Notes under the pieces: model-generated
Told to the model about the DNA's origin: nothing
What the model saw: the letters and a program-made list of their open reading frames with translations, nothing else
Databases searched by the model: none
Source of the DNA: an uncultured Clostridia bacterium
GTDB lineage: Bacteria > Bacillota > Clostridia > Oscillospirales > Oscillospiraceae
Assembly: GCA_946411835.1 (NCBI GenBank)
Contig: CAMKFK010000003.1
Location: 1 to 64,000, forward strand
Length of the DNA stretch: 64,000 nucleotides
Direction: 5' to 3'
Position numbers and translations under genes: made by a program
In this document: in pieces, positions 37,280 through 47,210 of the stretch
How the letters are laid out: every line of letters begins with the position of its first letter
How positions within the stretch are numbered: the stretch's first letter is position 1

Positions 37280-37308
37280 TTGTATTTTTCCGAAAACAAT
37301 GATAAAAT
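37280..37308 (+). promoter_or_regulatory. Sigma-A promoter of asp23-nusB-xse-ispA cluster
   Basis: TTGTAT, 17 nt, TAAAAT. Confidence 0.55.
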
Positions 37309-37341
37309 ACAATAGCGAATGAATGAGAAGGGGTGTGTCCT

Positions 37342-37689
37342 ATGGCTGAGTATATGACCCGCGCCGAGGAGAACGGCACGATCCATATCGCGGAGGACGT
37401 GATCGCGGCGATCGTCGCCGACGCAGTGAAGGACGTGGAGGGCGTCGGCGCGGCGAGCCAGAACGTCGGCGAGCAGAAGAACGGCAAAAAGGCGGTGCGC
37501 AACGTGCGCGTGGAGCAGGAGGACGGCAGCATCGCCGTGGACGTGTTTCTCATGGCGCGCTACGGCTATGCCATCCCCGAGGTCGCGCGCAAGGTGCAGG
37601 ACGCGGTGTTCAACGCCGTGGGCGGTATGACCGGTTTCCCCGTCAAGGAGGTCAACGTTCACATCGGCGGCATCAGCTTCAACGAATGA
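37342..37689 (+). CDS. Asp23/Gls24 family envelope stress protein
   Basis: IHIAEDVIAAIVADAVKDVEGV; VDVFLMARYGYAIPEVARKVQ; VKEVNVHIGGISF. Confidence 0.94.
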   Translation: MAEYMTRAEENGTIHIAEDVIAAIVADAVKDVEGVGAASQNVGEQKNGKKAVRNVRVEQEDGSIAVDVFLMARYGYAIPEVARKVQDAVFNAVGGMTGFPVKEVNVHIGGISFNE

Positions 37690-37704
37690 CGGAGAGAGAC
37701 GCCT

Positions 37705-38160
37705 ATGACCCGCAACACAGCAAGAGAAATTGCCGTCCATCTGGCGTACGAGCTCAGCTTCACCGACCTCACGCCGGAGGAGCTGACCGCCCGGCGCCTG
37801 AGTAAGGAACACTTTGACGCGCTTGGCACGGAGGACGAGCTTTACGCCGAGCCGCCCGGACCCACGCAGACGGATTATATCTGCGGCGTCGTCGCGGGCG
37901 TGGCGGAGCACGCGCCGGAGCTGGACGGCTATATCGCCAAGTACGCCAGGGGCTGGCGCTTCGAACGCATCCCCCTCGTCGCCGCCGCCATCATGCGCGT
38001 GGCGATGTACGAGGCGATGTACAGCGACGAGATCGACGTTGGCGTCGCCGTCAACGAGGCGGTGGAAATCGCCAAGAAGTACGAGACGGCGGAGACGGTG
38101 AAATTCATCAACGGCATCCTCGGCAGCTTCGTCCGGGGGGAGATCGAAGCCCAATCGTAA
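37705..38160 (+). CDS. nusB: Transcription antitermination factor NusB
   Basis: RNTAREIAVHLAYEL; WRFERIPLVAAAIMRVAMYEA; DVGVAVNEAVEIAKKYETAETVKFINGILG. Confidence 0.93.
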   Translation: MTRNTAREIAVHLAYELSFTDLTPEELTARRLSKEHFDALGTEDELYAEPPGPTQTDYICGVVAGVAEHAPELDGYIAKYARGWRFERIPLVAAAIMRVAMYEAMYSDEIDVGVAVNEAVEIAKKYETAETVKFINGILGSFVRGEIEAQS

Positions 38161-38207
38161 ATTGCGGGCGCCGCGCGCAGCGGCGCTTCTTTTTCTATGG
38201 AGGGAGC

Positions 38208-39431
38208 ATGGAACAGCAGGCAATTTTCAGCGTGTCCGAGGTGAACGCCTTTATTAAGGCGCTGCTTGACCGTGTGCCGCAGCTGCAGGAAATCTATGTG
38301 CGCGGCGAGATATCAAACTATAAGCTCTATCCCTCCGGACACCACTACTTCACGCTTAAGGACGAGGGCGGCGCGCTCAAGTGCGTCATGTTCAAGGGCA
38401 GCGCCGCGCATCTGCGCTTTCGCCCGGAAAATGGCATGAAGGTCATCGCCTTTGGGCGCGTCTCGGTTTTTCCGCGCGACGGCGCGTATCAGCTTTATGT
38501 AAACCAACTGACCGCCGAGGGCGTGGGTGACCTGCACGTCGCGTTCGAGCAGCTCAAGGACAAGCTGTGGAAGGAGGGCCTGTTCGATCCCGCGCATAAG
38601 AAGCCGTTGCCGCGCTATCCGGGGACCGTCGCCGTCGTCACCTCGTCGGCGGGCGCGGCGGTGCACGACATGATCCGCATTCTGAACGCGCGCTGGCCGC
38701 TGGCGAAGGTCGTGCTGCTGCCCGTGCGGGTGCAGGGCGCGGAGGCGCCGCCGGAAATCGCGGGCGCGCTGCGCTACGCGAACAGGTGGCGCGTGGCGGA
38801 CGTCATCATCACGGGGCGCGGCGGCGGCTCCATCGAGGACCTTTGGGCGTTCAACGACGAGGGTGTGGCGCGCGCGATCTACGACTCGGAGATACCCGTC
38901 ATTTCCGCCGTCGGCCATGAGCCGGACGTCACCATCGCCGACTTCGTTGCCGACGCGCGGGCGTCCACGCCGTCCAACGCGGCGGAAATCGCCGTGCCGG
39001 ACCGGAACGAGCTGCGCCGCCGTCTCTCTGTGATCGAGGCGCGCATGGCGCAGAGCGAGCGCGCGCGGCTGGACGCGCTGCGCAAGCGGCTGACGGAGCT
39101 GGCGCGCAAGCGCGCGCTGACCGACCCGACCGCGTTCGTGTCGGACAAGCGGCTGCTGCTGGACTACACAAGGAAAAATCTCGCCGCCGCCGCGCAGCGG
39201 CAGGTATCGGAGCGGCAGCGGACGTTTGCGGCGCTGTGCGCCTCGCTGGACGCGCTCAGCCCGCTCAAGGTGCTCGGGCGGGGCTACGCCGTGGCGCGCG
39301 GCGCGGACGGACGGGTGCTCAAAAGCGCCGCCGACGCGGAAGTGGGCGAGCACATTGACGTGACGTTGGGAAACGGAGCGCTGAACTGCGTCGTGGAGGC
39401 GCGGAAGCTGGGAGGAAACGAAAATGAGTGA
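38208..39431 (+). CDS. xseA: Exodeoxyribonuclease VII large subunit
   Basis: FSVSEVNAFIKALLDRVPQLQEIYVRGEISNYK; GRGGGSIEDLWAFNDE; ISAVGHEPDVTIADFVADARASTPSNAAE. Confidence 0.97.
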   Translation: MEQQAIFSVSEVNAFIKALLDRVPQLQEIYVRGEISNYKLYPSGHHYFTLKDEGGALKCVMFKGSAAHLRFRPENGMKVIAFGRVSVFPRDGAYQLYVNQLTAEGVGDLHVAFEQLKDKLWKEGLFDPAHKKPLPRYPGTVAVVTSSAGAAVHDMIRILNARWPLAKVVLLPVRVQGAEAPPEIAGALRYANRWRVADVIITGRGGGSIEDLWAFNDEGVARAIYDSEIPVISAVGHEPDVTIADFVADARASTPSNAAEIAVPDRNELRRRLSVIEARMAQSERARLDALRKRLTELARKRALTDPTAFVSDKRLLLDYTRKNLAAAAQRQVSERQRTFAALCASLDALSPLKVLGRGYAVARGADGRVLKSAADAEVGEHIDVTLGNGALNCVVEARKLGGNENE

Positions 39432-39669
39432 GGCAATGAGCTTTGAACAGAGCATCGCGCGGCTGGAGGAGATCGTCGGCGCGCTGGAAAAGGGCGACGC
39501 GCAGCTCGCGGATTCGCTGAAGCTGTTCGAGGAGGGCACGAAGCTCGCCGCCGCCTGCGAGGCGATGCTCGACGAGGCGGAGCAGAAGGTCGTGAAGCTC
39601 GTCAAGGGCGCGGACGGCGCGCCGGTGGAGAGCCCGTTTACCGGGGAGGCGGAAGGCAATGGACGATAA
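39424..39669 (+). CDS. xseB: Exodeoxyribonuclease VII small subunit
   Basis: MSFEQSIARLEEIVGALEKGDAQLADSLKLFEEG. Confidence 0.95.
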   Translation: MSEAMSFEQSIARLEEIVGALEKGDAQLADSLKLFEEGTKLAAACEAMLDEAEQKVVKLVKGADGAPVESPFTGEAEGNGR

Positions 39670-40540
39670 AACGTTTCGCGTGCGCTGCGAGGCGTACCGC
39701 GCGGCGGCGGAGGACTATCTCGACCGCCTGTTCACGGCGGACGCGCCGTGGAAAACGCTCTACGACGCCATGCGCTACAGCGTGCTCTCGGGCGGAAAGC
39801 GCATCCGTCCGGTGCTGACGCTGGAATGCGCGCGGCTGTGCGGACTGGCGGACTGGCGGGCGGCGCTTCCCTTCGCCTGCGCGCTGGAGCTGGTGCACAC
39901 CTATTCCCTGATCCACGACGATCTGCCCTGCATGGACAACGACGAGCTGCGCCGGGGCAAGCCGACGAACCACGTCGTCTACGGCGAGACCATGGCAACG
40001 CTGGCGGGCGACGCTCTCCAGCCCGAGGCGTTCCGCCTGATCGCAGAGGCGGAGGGACTGAGCGACCGGGCGAAGCTGAACGCCGTGCGCGCCCTCGCGC
40101 GCGCGAGCGGGGCGGACGGCATGGTCGCCGGACAGGTGCTCGACCTGACCGGTTACGGTCACGACCGCGAGTCGCTGACGACGCTGTGCGACCGCAAGAC
40201 CTGCGCCATGATCCGCGCGGCGGCGGAGCTGGGCTGCGCGGCGGCGGAGGCGGACGCGGAGACGACCGAAACGCTGGGACGGTACGCATCGCTGCTGGGG
40301 CTGGCGTTTCAGATCCGTGACGATATGCTCGACGTGGTGGGCGACGAGGCGACCTTCGGCAAGCCCATCGGCTCGGACGCCGAGGAGGGCAAGATCACCT
40401 TTGCCGATCTGCTGGGCGCGGAGGGCTGCGCGCGCGAGGTGCGCCGTCTGACGGACGAAGCGGTCGCCGTCGTCGCCGGAGCGGATACGGACGGGTTCCT
40501 CGCCGCGCTCGCCGTCGGGCTTGCCGGGCGCAACAGCTGA
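39659..40540 (+). CDS. ispA: Polyprenyl (farnesyl/geranyl) diphosphate synthase
   Basis: SGGKRIRPVLTLE; HTYSLIHDDLPCMDNDELRRGKPTNH; FQIRDDMLDVVGDEATFGKPIGSD. Confidence 0.96.
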   Translation: MDDKTFRVRCEAYRAAAEDYLDRLFTADAPWKTLYDAMRYSVLSGGKRIRPVLTLECARLCGLADWRAALPFACALELVHTYSLIHDDLPCMDNDELRRGKPTNHVVYGETMATLAGDALQPEAFRLIAEAEGLSDRAKLNAVRALARASGADGMVAGQVLDLTGYGHDRESLTTLCDRKTCAMIRAAAELGCAAAEADAETTETLGRYASLLGLAFQIRDDMLDVVGDEATFGKPIGSDAEEGKITFADLLGAEGCAREVRRLTDEAVAVVAGADTDGFLAALAVGLAGRNS

Positions 40541-40607
40541 CGTTGTAAAGGAGCGCCGCCTTTCGCGCAAGCCGCCGTGCACTGCATATTGTTACATAAA
40601 AAAGAAC

Positions 40608-40880
40608 AGCGTCCCCGGAGCCGAACGGTTTCGGGGACGCTCAGTTTGTCAAAAAGCCTCGCAGAGTTTCGCGCCCGCAGGCGCGAAATGAACTAGAAAT
40701 CCCTTTTTCTGACGACATGCGCGTCAGAAAAACACCTTGCGCGAAGCGAACGTGCGATTTGTCCGCAGTATGCGGACAAATCGTGCGAGGAGCGGAGCGA
40801 AACCCCCTCGTCGGCAAAGGCGAAGCCTTTGTCGACGATTTGAGCGTCCCCGGAGCCGAACGGTTTCGGGGACGCTCAGT
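40608..40880. repeat. Composite intergenic hairpin cluster flanked by a 38-bp direct repeat
   Basis: 38-nt AGCGTCCCCGGAGCCGAACGGTTTCGGGGACGCTCAGT at 40608-40645 and exactly at 40843-40880; internal stems at 40667-40688, 40704-40732, 40755-40783, 40808-40838. Confidence 0.85.
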
Positions 40881-40891
40881 GTGTCATGGCT

Positions 40892-41992
40892 TCACAAAAG
40901 CAGCCGCGCGAGCGAAAGCGCAAGCAGCAGCGAGATGTTGAGCAGCGTAAAGGTCAGCAGATAGCGCCCCGTCCGCGCGCCCTCGTGCCTGGCGTAGAGC
41001 TTGAGGCTGATGAGGCTGGCGAGGCTGGCGATGGGCGTGCCCAGCCCGCCGACGTTCACGCCGAGCAGCAGGTCCCGGACGTTGCCGGTGAAGCCGGAGA
41101 GCAGCAGCGCGGCGGGCACGTTGCTGACGACCTGGCTGGCCAGCAGCGCGGTCAGATACTCGCGCCCGTCCAGCAGTCGGCGCAGCAGCGCCGCCACCGC
41201 GTCGAGCCGGGCGAGGTTGCCGGAAAAGACAAAGAACGCCGCGAAGGTCAGCAGCAGCATAAAGTCCGCGCGCAGCAGCATGCCCCGGTCGAAGACCAGC
41301 AGGACCGCAACCGTGAGCAGCAGCATCCACTCCCAGCCGAGGACGCGGAACACCGCCAGCAGACAGACGGCAAGCAGCGCGCCGTACAGCCCCAGCCTCC
41401 GTCGGTCGAGCGGCGGCGTGTCCGCGTCCGCGCACGCCATGGGCGTTTTCGGCAGCGTGAAGCACAGCGCCGACACCAGCGCCAGCGACAGCAGCCAGAA
41501 CGGCAGTGTGACGGCGAAAAAGTCCCCCGCCGACAGAGCGTAATACGAGTACAGGTAGAGGTTCTGCGGGTTGCCGACAGGCGTGAGCATACTGCCGAGG
41601 TTCGCCGCTGCGGTTTGCAGCGCCACGATCCACAGCAGCGCGCCGCCGTCCAGACCGGGGAGCGCCAGCGCAAAGGGGACAAAGGTCAGCAGCGCCACGT
41701 CGTTCGTGATGAGCATGGCGCTGAAAAACGTCAGCACCGTCAGCAGGACCGCCATGGCGCGCGTGTTCCCCGCGCATCGGAGCGCGAGGTGCGCCAGACG
41801 CTCGAATAAGCCCGCGCCGCGCAGGCCCTCCACGACCAGCATCAGCGCGTAGAGCAGCGAAAGCGTCCGCAGGTCGAGGTAGCCGAGGTAGGCGCGGTCG
41901 GGCGGGACGAAGCAGCAGCTCACGAGCGCGGCAAGGGCGGCAGCCGTCAGGATCGGTTCCCGGCGGGCAAAGCGAAAGACGGCGTTTATCAT
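40892..41992 (-). CDS. SLC13/ArsB-type anion permease
   Basis: Multi-TM; TAAANLGSMLTPVGNPQNLYLYSYY; AMLITNDVALLTFVP. Confidence 0.85.
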   Translation of the reverse strand: MINAVFRFARREPILTAAALAALVSCCFVPPDRAYLGYLDLRTLSLLYALMLVVEGLRGAGLFERLAHLALRCAGNTRAMAVLLTVLTFFSAMLITNDVALLTFVPFALALPGLDGGALLWIVALQTAAANLGSMLTPVGNPQNLYLYSYYALSAGDFFAVTLPFWLLSLALVSALCFTLPKTPMACADADTPPLDRRRLGLYGALLAVCLLAVFRVLGWEWMLLLTVAVLLVFDRGMLLRADFMLLLTFAAFFVFSGNLARLDAVAALLRRLLDGREYLTALLASQVVSNVPAALLLSGFTGNVRDLLLGVNVGGLGTPIASLASLISLKLYARHEGARTGRYLLTFTLLNISLLLALSLARLLL

Positions 41993-43161
41993 ACTGCCTC
42001 CCGATTGGCCAGCAGCGCCGAAGCGGCATACAGCTCCGCCGCGCGGCGCAGCGCCTCGTCGTCCGCGTGGAACAGCGGACGGTGCAGCTCCTCTCCCGGC
42101 TCGCCGGGGGCGGCGCTGCCCACCCAGTAGAAGAAGGACGGCACATGGGCGCGATAGAGCGAAAAATCCTCGCTCGCGAGCGAGGGCGGCGCGTCCGTGA
42201 GCGTCAGCCCCGCCGCCTCCGCGCAGCGGCGCGCAAGGGCAGTCATCTCCGGCGTGTTGACCACGGCGGGGATATCCTCACGCCAGTCGATTTCCGCGCG
42301 GCACTCGTAGGCGGCGGCGGTGTGCGCGACGATGGCCTCGATCCGCTCGACCGCGCGCGCCATCGCCCGCTCCGAAAGCGAGCGGAGCGTGACGTGCAGC
42401 GTCGCGTCCTCCACGACGAGGTTCGCCTCGCTGCCGCCCTCGAGGGCGTTGACCGAGAGCACCACCGCGTCGCGCGGGTCCATGTTGCGGCTGACCACCG
42501 TTTGCAGCGACTGCACCATGGCGGCGGCGCAGACGATGGGGTCGATGTTGAGCTGGGGCATGGAGCCGTGCCCGCCAAAGCCGCGAACACGGACGGTGAA
42601 GTTCTTCTTCGCCGCCATGACCGCGCCCGCGCGGCAGACGACGCCGCCCGTGGGCACGGACGGCCAGTTGTGCAGCCCGAAGCACCGCGCGGGGCGGACG
42701 CGGCCAAACAGCCCCGCGTCAATGAGCGCCTTTGCGCCGGTGGTCGTCTCCTCCGCGCTCTGGAACAAAAGGTCCACCGTCCCGCGCAGGTCCCCCTCGG
42801 ACCGCGCCCGCGCGAGCAGCAGCGCCGCGCCGCAGAGAGCGGCGGCGTGGAAATCGTGCCCGCAGGCGTGCATGACGCCCTCGTTCCGCGACCGCCACGG
42901 GCTGTCGTATTGTTCGGTCTGCGCAAGCGCGTCGATGTCTGCGCGCAGCAAGACCTCCGGCGCGCCCGCGCCGAGCTGCGCGAGCAGTCCGGTCTCCGTG
43001 CCGGTATCCAGTATGCGGAACGCCGGGCGAGCGGCGAAGAAGGCGCGCAGGCGCGCCGTCGTCTCCCACTCCTGTCCGGACAGCTCCGGGTGCATATGCA
43101 GCTCGCGGCGCAGCGCCAGCGCGGTTTCATATTCCGCCTCTGTCAGGCGATAGCGGTCCAT
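41989..43161 (-). CDS. M20 family amidohydrolase
   Basis: LRRELHMHPELSGQEWET; MHACGHDFHAAALCGAA; FQSAEETTTGAKALID; SEDFSLY. Confidence 0.94.
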   Translation of the reverse strand: MDRYRLTEAEYETALALRRELHMHPELSGQEWETTARLRAFFAARPAFRILDTGTETGLLAQLGAGAPEVLLRADIDALAQTEQYDSPWRSRNEGVMHACGHDFHAAALCGAALLLARARSEGDLRGTVDLLFQSAEETTTGAKALIDAGLFGRVRPARCFGLHNWPSVPTGGVVCRAGAVMAAKKNFTVRVRGFGGHGSMPQLNIDPIVCAAAMVQSLQTVVSRNMDPRDAVVLSVNALEGGSEANLVVEDATLHVTLRSLSERAMARAVERIEAIVAHTAAAYECRAEIDWREDIPAVVNTPEMTALARRCAEAAGLTLTDAPPSLASEDFSLYRAHVPSFFYWVGSAAPGEPGEELHRPLFHADDEALRRAAELYAASALLANREAV

Positions 43162-43291
43162 ATCTCTCACCTCGGTTCAGATGATACCACGTCTTGCCGC
43201 CCGTGACAAGCGATTTTGCTCTTGGCACGGGCGCGCGGATATGCTAAACTATATACAATATCACACCAAATTATGAAAGGAGCCGTTTCCG

Positions 43292-44119
43292 ATGAGCGAC
43301 CGCAGCCACCCCCTGCGCCCGGAGGATTACCTCGAACCGGTCTGCCCGCTGTGCGTGGAGCGGTCGGACGTGCAGCCGATCCCCCAGCAGCGCGTTGCGC
43401 GGAAGCTGGACGAGTACATGAGCCGCCGCGATTACGAGGGCGCGGAGCGGCACCTGCTCTACTGGCTGGAGGAGGCGAAGCGCGGGCGCGACCGGCGCGG
43501 CGAGCTGTTCCTCTGCAACGAGCTGACGGGACACTACCGCAAGACCGCAAACCGGGACGCCGCCCTGCCCTGCATCGACCGCGCGCTCCGCCTGCTGGAC
43601 GAGCTGGGCCATACCGAAGGCGTCACCGCCGGGACGACGCTTGTGAACGCCGCGACCGCGTTGAGCGCTTTCGGCGAGAATGAGCGCGCGCTGGCGCTGT
43701 TCGAGCGCGCCCGTGCCCTCTGCGAGGCGGACGAGACCCCGCCCCGCCTGCTCGGCGGGCTGTACAACAACATGGCGGCGGCCTGCGCCGCGTTGGGCCG
43801 GCATTGCGAGGCGTTTTCTCTTTACGAGCTGGCGCTGGAGCAGATGTCGCGTGTGCGCGGCAGCGCGCCGGAGCAGGCCGTGACCTGCCTGAACATGGCG
43901 GACGCCGCAGCGGCGGAGCTTGGCATGGAGGCGGGGGAGGCGCGCGTCGCCGCGCTGCTGGAGCGGGCGGCGGCGCTGCTGAGCGACGAGAGCGTCCCGC
44001 GCGACGGGTACTACGCCTTTGTCTGCGAAAAGTGCGCCCCCGGCTTCGACCACTACGGCTGGTTTGCGGCGGCGCGGGACTGCCGCGAGGCGGCGAGGGC
44101 AATCTATGAACGGGCTTGA
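43292..44119 (+). CDS. Tetratricopeptide-repeat protein
   Basis: Repeated TPR-like helices (LFLCNELTGHYRKTANRDAALPCIDRALRLLDE; LLGGLYNNMAAACAALGRHCEAFSLYELAL). Confidence 0.82.
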   Translation: MSDRSHPLRPEDYLEPVCPLCVERSDVQPIPQQRVARKLDEYMSRRDYEGAERHLLYWLEEAKRGRDRRGELFLCNELTGHYRKTANRDAALPCIDRALRLLDELGHTEGVTAGTTLVNAATALSAFGENERALALFERARALCEADETPPRLLGGLYNNMAAACAALGRHCEAFSLYELALEQMSRVRGSAPEQAVTCLNMADAAAAELGMEAGEARVAALLERAAALLSDESVPRDGYYAFVCEKCAPGFDHYGWFAAARDCREAARAIYERA

Positions 44120-45035
44120 GCTGAGCCGGGCGTTCTACGAGGACTGCGGCAGGCCGATGCTGGAGACGCAATTCCCGGAGCTGCTGTCCCGCCTCGCCGT
44201 GGGCATGTTCGGCGCGGGGTCGGAATGCCTCGGCTACGACGACGAGATTTCCCGCGACCACGACTTTGAGCCGGGCTTCCTCATCCTTCTGCCGGAGGAG
44301 GACGTCGTGGACCGGCGGAGCGAATTTCTGCTGGAACGCGCCTACGCAAAGCTGCCGAAGGTCTACGGCGGCGTGGCGCGCGCGGCGCTCGCCCCCGTCG
44401 GCGGCGCGCGGCACGGGGTCGTGCGCACGCGCGAGTTCTTCGCGCGGACGGTCGGCGCGCTCGACGGCCGTCTGAGCCTTCATCAGTGGCTGACGCTGCC
44501 GGAGCAGGCGCTGTTGGAGGCGACGAACGGCGCGCTGTTTTTCGACGAGTGGGGCGAGGTGCGCCGCATCCGCGAGGCGCTTTCGTACTTCCCGGAGGAC
44601 GTGCGCCGCAAGCGCCTTGCGGGCGCCCTGCTGCTGATGGGCCAGGCGGGGCAGTACAACCACGCCCGCTGCCTTGCCCGCGGCGAGACGGCGGCGGCGC
44701 ATCTGGCGGCGTTCGAGTTCGCCAAAAGTGCGCTTTCGGCGCGTTTTCTGCTCCATCGGCGCTACCGGCCCTACTACAAGTGGTGCTTCCGCGCCCTGCG
44801 GGAGCTGCCGGACGGCGCGCCCTTCGCCCGCTCGCTGGAGGACTTGCTCACCGGCGCGGCGGACGCGGCGCGGGGCGCCGAGATCGAGCGGCTTTGCGCT
44901 GAGACGGTGAGCCTGCTGCGCGCGCAGGGCCTCTCCGACGCGCCGGGTGACGAGCTGGAGCGCCATGCCTACGCCGTCAACGACGGGATCGCGGACGCGG
45001 CGCTGCGCAGCCTGCACATCCTCGCGGCGGTCTGA
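44106..45035 (+). CDS. DUF4037-type nucleotidyltransferase-like protein
   Basis: Overlaps TPR gene; GAGSECLGYDDEISRDHDFEPGFLIL NTase-like motif. Confidence 0.75.
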   Translation: MNGLELSRAFYEDCGRPMLETQFPELLSRLAVGMFGAGSECLGYDDEISRDHDFEPGFLILLPEEDVVDRRSEFLLERAYAKLPKVYGGVARAALAPVGGARHGVVRTREFFARTVGALDGRLSLHQWLTLPEQALLEATNGALFFDEWGEVRRIREALSYFPEDVRRKRLAGALLLMGQAGQYNHARCLARGETAAAHLAAFEFAKSALSARFLLHRRYRPYYKWCFRALRELPDGAPFARSLEDLLTGAADAARGAEIERLCAETVSLLRAQGLSDAPGDELERHAYAVNDGIADAALRSLHILAAV

Positions 45036-45044
45036 TAAGTGGAA

Positions 45045-45080
45045 GCGGGCGCGTTCCGAACGGCTTCGGAACGCGCCCGC
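45045..45080. terminator. Hairpin between convergent genes
   Basis: GCGGGCGCGTTCCGAA CGGC TTCGGAACGCGCCCGC. Confidence 0.7.
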
Positions 45081-45084
45081 CGTA

Positions 45085-45654
45085 TCATTCCGCGCGCGGG
45101 GCGAGGCCCAGCTCCTCCGCGTGCGCCCGCATACCCTCGATGCAGATGCCCGCGACCTCGCCGAGCTCCATGCCCAGCAGCTCGCAGCCCTTGAGGATCA
45201 GCGCGCGGTTGCACTTGGCGGCGAACTTCTTGTCCTTGAACTTCTTCAGGAAGCTCTTGACCTCGAGATCGGTGATGCCGTTGGGACGCATCCGCGCCGC
45301 CGCCTGAATGATGCCGGTCAGCTCGTCCACCGTGTAGAGCGACTTTTCCATGTCGGTGACTGGCTCCACGTCGTTGCGGATGCCGTAGCCGTGGGCGAGG
45401 ATGGCGCGCACGTCCTCCGCGCTGACGCCCGCGTCGAGCAGCGGCTGTTCCGTGTGGTCCAGATGCTCGTCGGGGTATTTCTCGTAGTCGTAGTCGTGCA
45501 GGTAGCCCACCGCCGCCCAGTGCTCGCTGTCCTCCCCAAAGTGCTTCGCCATCGCCTCCATGGCGTAGCAGACGTTGAGGGAGTGCAGGATCAGATGCTC
45601 CTCCGTGACCATATCGCGGTTGAGCGCCCTGGCGCGTTCCATTGTCAGGTTCAT
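45085..45654 (-). CDS. HD-domain hydrolase
   Basis: HSLNVCYAMEAMAKHFGED...VGYLHDYDYEKYPDEHLDHTE. Confidence 0.85.
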   Translation of the reverse strand: MNLTMERARALNRDMVTEEHLILHSLNVCYAMEAMAKHFGEDSEHWAAVGYLHDYDYEKYPDEHLDHTEQPLLDAGVSAEDVRAILAHGYGIRNDVEPVTDMEKSLYTVDELTGIIQAAARMRPNGITDLEVKSFLKKFKDKKFAAKCNRALILKGCELLGMELGEVAGICIEGMRAHAEELGLAPRAE

Positions 45655-45853
45655 ATCGGTCGATCCTCTCTTTCGCAGTGTTTGTCTATCAATCGCGTTC
45701 CATTATAATACACGCTCTCCGTTTTTTCCACTGTGAAATCGCGCTTTGCTTCGGCTCGCTGCATATTTTTCACGATTTGAGAAAACCTGCTCTTGCAAAA
45801 ATTAGTCAGATGTGCTAAAATATTTTTAGTTCAATTTAAAGGAGGAGAAAACA

Positions 45854-47161
45854 TTGGACAAATTCTTCAAGCTGACGGAGCGGGGCACCACGGTCAGAAC
45901 CGAAATCATGGCGGGCATTACGACCTTTATGACCATGGCGTACATCCTCGCGGTCAATCCGGGCATCCTGTCCGCCACGGGCATGGACTTCGGCAAGGTC
46001 TTCGCGGCGACCGCCATCACCTCCGCGATTGCGACGCTGGTGATGGGGCTTCTGGCGAACCTGCCGTTTGCGCTGTCTGCGGGCATGGGCGTCAACGCAT
46101 TCTTCGCCTACACGGTCGTGCTGAGCATGGGCTATCCGTGGCAGTGGGCGCTGACGGCGGTGTTCTGTGAGGGTATCATCTTCCTGATCCTGACCTTCTT
46201 CAACATCCGCGAGGCGATCGTCAACAGCATCCCCGTCAACCTCAAGAAGGCGATCGGCGCGGGCATCGGCCTGTTCATCGCCTACATCGGTCTGCAAAAC
46301 GCGGGCATCGTCGTGCCGGACGCTGCCACCGCATCTGCGCTGAGCAAGACGTGGTTCACCGGCAGCGCGGGCGTGGCGATGATCGGTCTGGTCATCACGT
46401 CGTTCCTGCTGGTCAAGGGCGTCAAGGGCGCGCTGCTGTTCGGCATCATCATTACGACGATCATCGGAATCCCCTTTGGCGTGACGCATTACGCGGGCGG
46501 CTCGTTCCTGCCCAGCGCGCCGTATTTCGCCGAGTTCGCCTTCGGCGAGATCTTTTCCTCCGGGCGCTCGATCTTCGACTTTATCATTGTCATGTTCACC
46601 TTCCTCTTTGTCGATCTGTTCGACACAGTGGGAACGCTGATCGGCTGCGCGGGCAAGTCCGGCCTGATCCGGGAGGATGGCTCCATCCCCAACTGCAAGG
46701 AGGCGCTGCTCTCCGACGCGATCGGCACCACGACGGGCGCCGTGCTCGGCACCTCGACCGTCACCACCTTCGTCGAAAGCGCCTCCGGCGTCTCCGAGGG
46801 CGGACGCACGGGCCTGACCGCCGTCACGGTTTCGGCGCTGTTTACGCTGTCCCTGTTCTTTGAGCCGCTGTTCGGCTCCATTCCCAGCGCGGCGACGGCG
46901 CCGGCGCTCATTATCGTCGGCGTGATGATGGTCACGCCGGTGCAGGAAATCGACTTCGGCGACTATGCCGAAAGCATCCCTGCGTTCCTGACCATGATTA
47001 TCATGGTCTGCGCCTACAGCATTTCGGACGGTATTATGTTCGGCGTCCTGTCTTATGTCGTGCTGAAGATCGCCAGCGGCAAGACGAAGCAGGTCAATCC
47101 CGCCACCTGGGTCGTCGCGGTGCTCTTCATCCTGAAGATCGTGGTCGGCGCACTGAGCTGA
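45854..47161 (+). CDS. NCS2 family purine-type permease
   Basis: TTG start; MTMAYILAVNPGILS; GLLANLPFALSAGMGVNAFFAYTVV; FVDLFDTVGTLIG; STVTTFVESASGV. Confidence 0.93.
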   Translation: MDKFFKLTERGTTVRTEIMAGITTFMTMAYILAVNPGILSATGMDFGKVFAATAITSAIATLVMGLLANLPFALSAGMGVNAFFAYTVVLSMGYPWQWALTAVFCEGIIFLILTFFNIREAIVNSIPVNLKKAIGAGIGLFIAYIGLQNAGIVVPDAATASALSKTWFTGSAGVAMIGLVITSFLLVKGVKGALLFGIIITTIIGIPFGVTHYAGGSFLPSAPYFAEFAFGEIFSSGRSIFDFIIVMFTFLFVDLFDTVGTLIGCAGKSGLIREDGSIPNCKEALLSDAIGTTTGAVLGTSTVTTFVESASGVSEGGRTGLTAVTVSALFTLSLFFEPLFGSIPSAATAPALIIVGVMMVTPVQEIDFGDYAESIPAFLTMIIMVCAYSISDGIMFGVLSYVVLKIASGKTKQVNPATWVVAVLFILKIVVGALS

Positions 47162-47175
47162 TTTTGCCATCCCAT

Positions 47176-47210
47176 AAAAAAGAGACCGGAGACGTCCGGC
47201 CTCTTTTTTT
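47176..47210. terminator. Bidirectional terminator
   Basis: AAAAAAGAGACCGGA GACG TCCGGCCTCTTTTTTT. Confidence 0.85.

Noticed and set aside
45700-45853. Purine riboswitch upstream of the NCS2 permease
   Set aside because: No recognisable guanine/adenine aptamer loops in this AT-rich leader.
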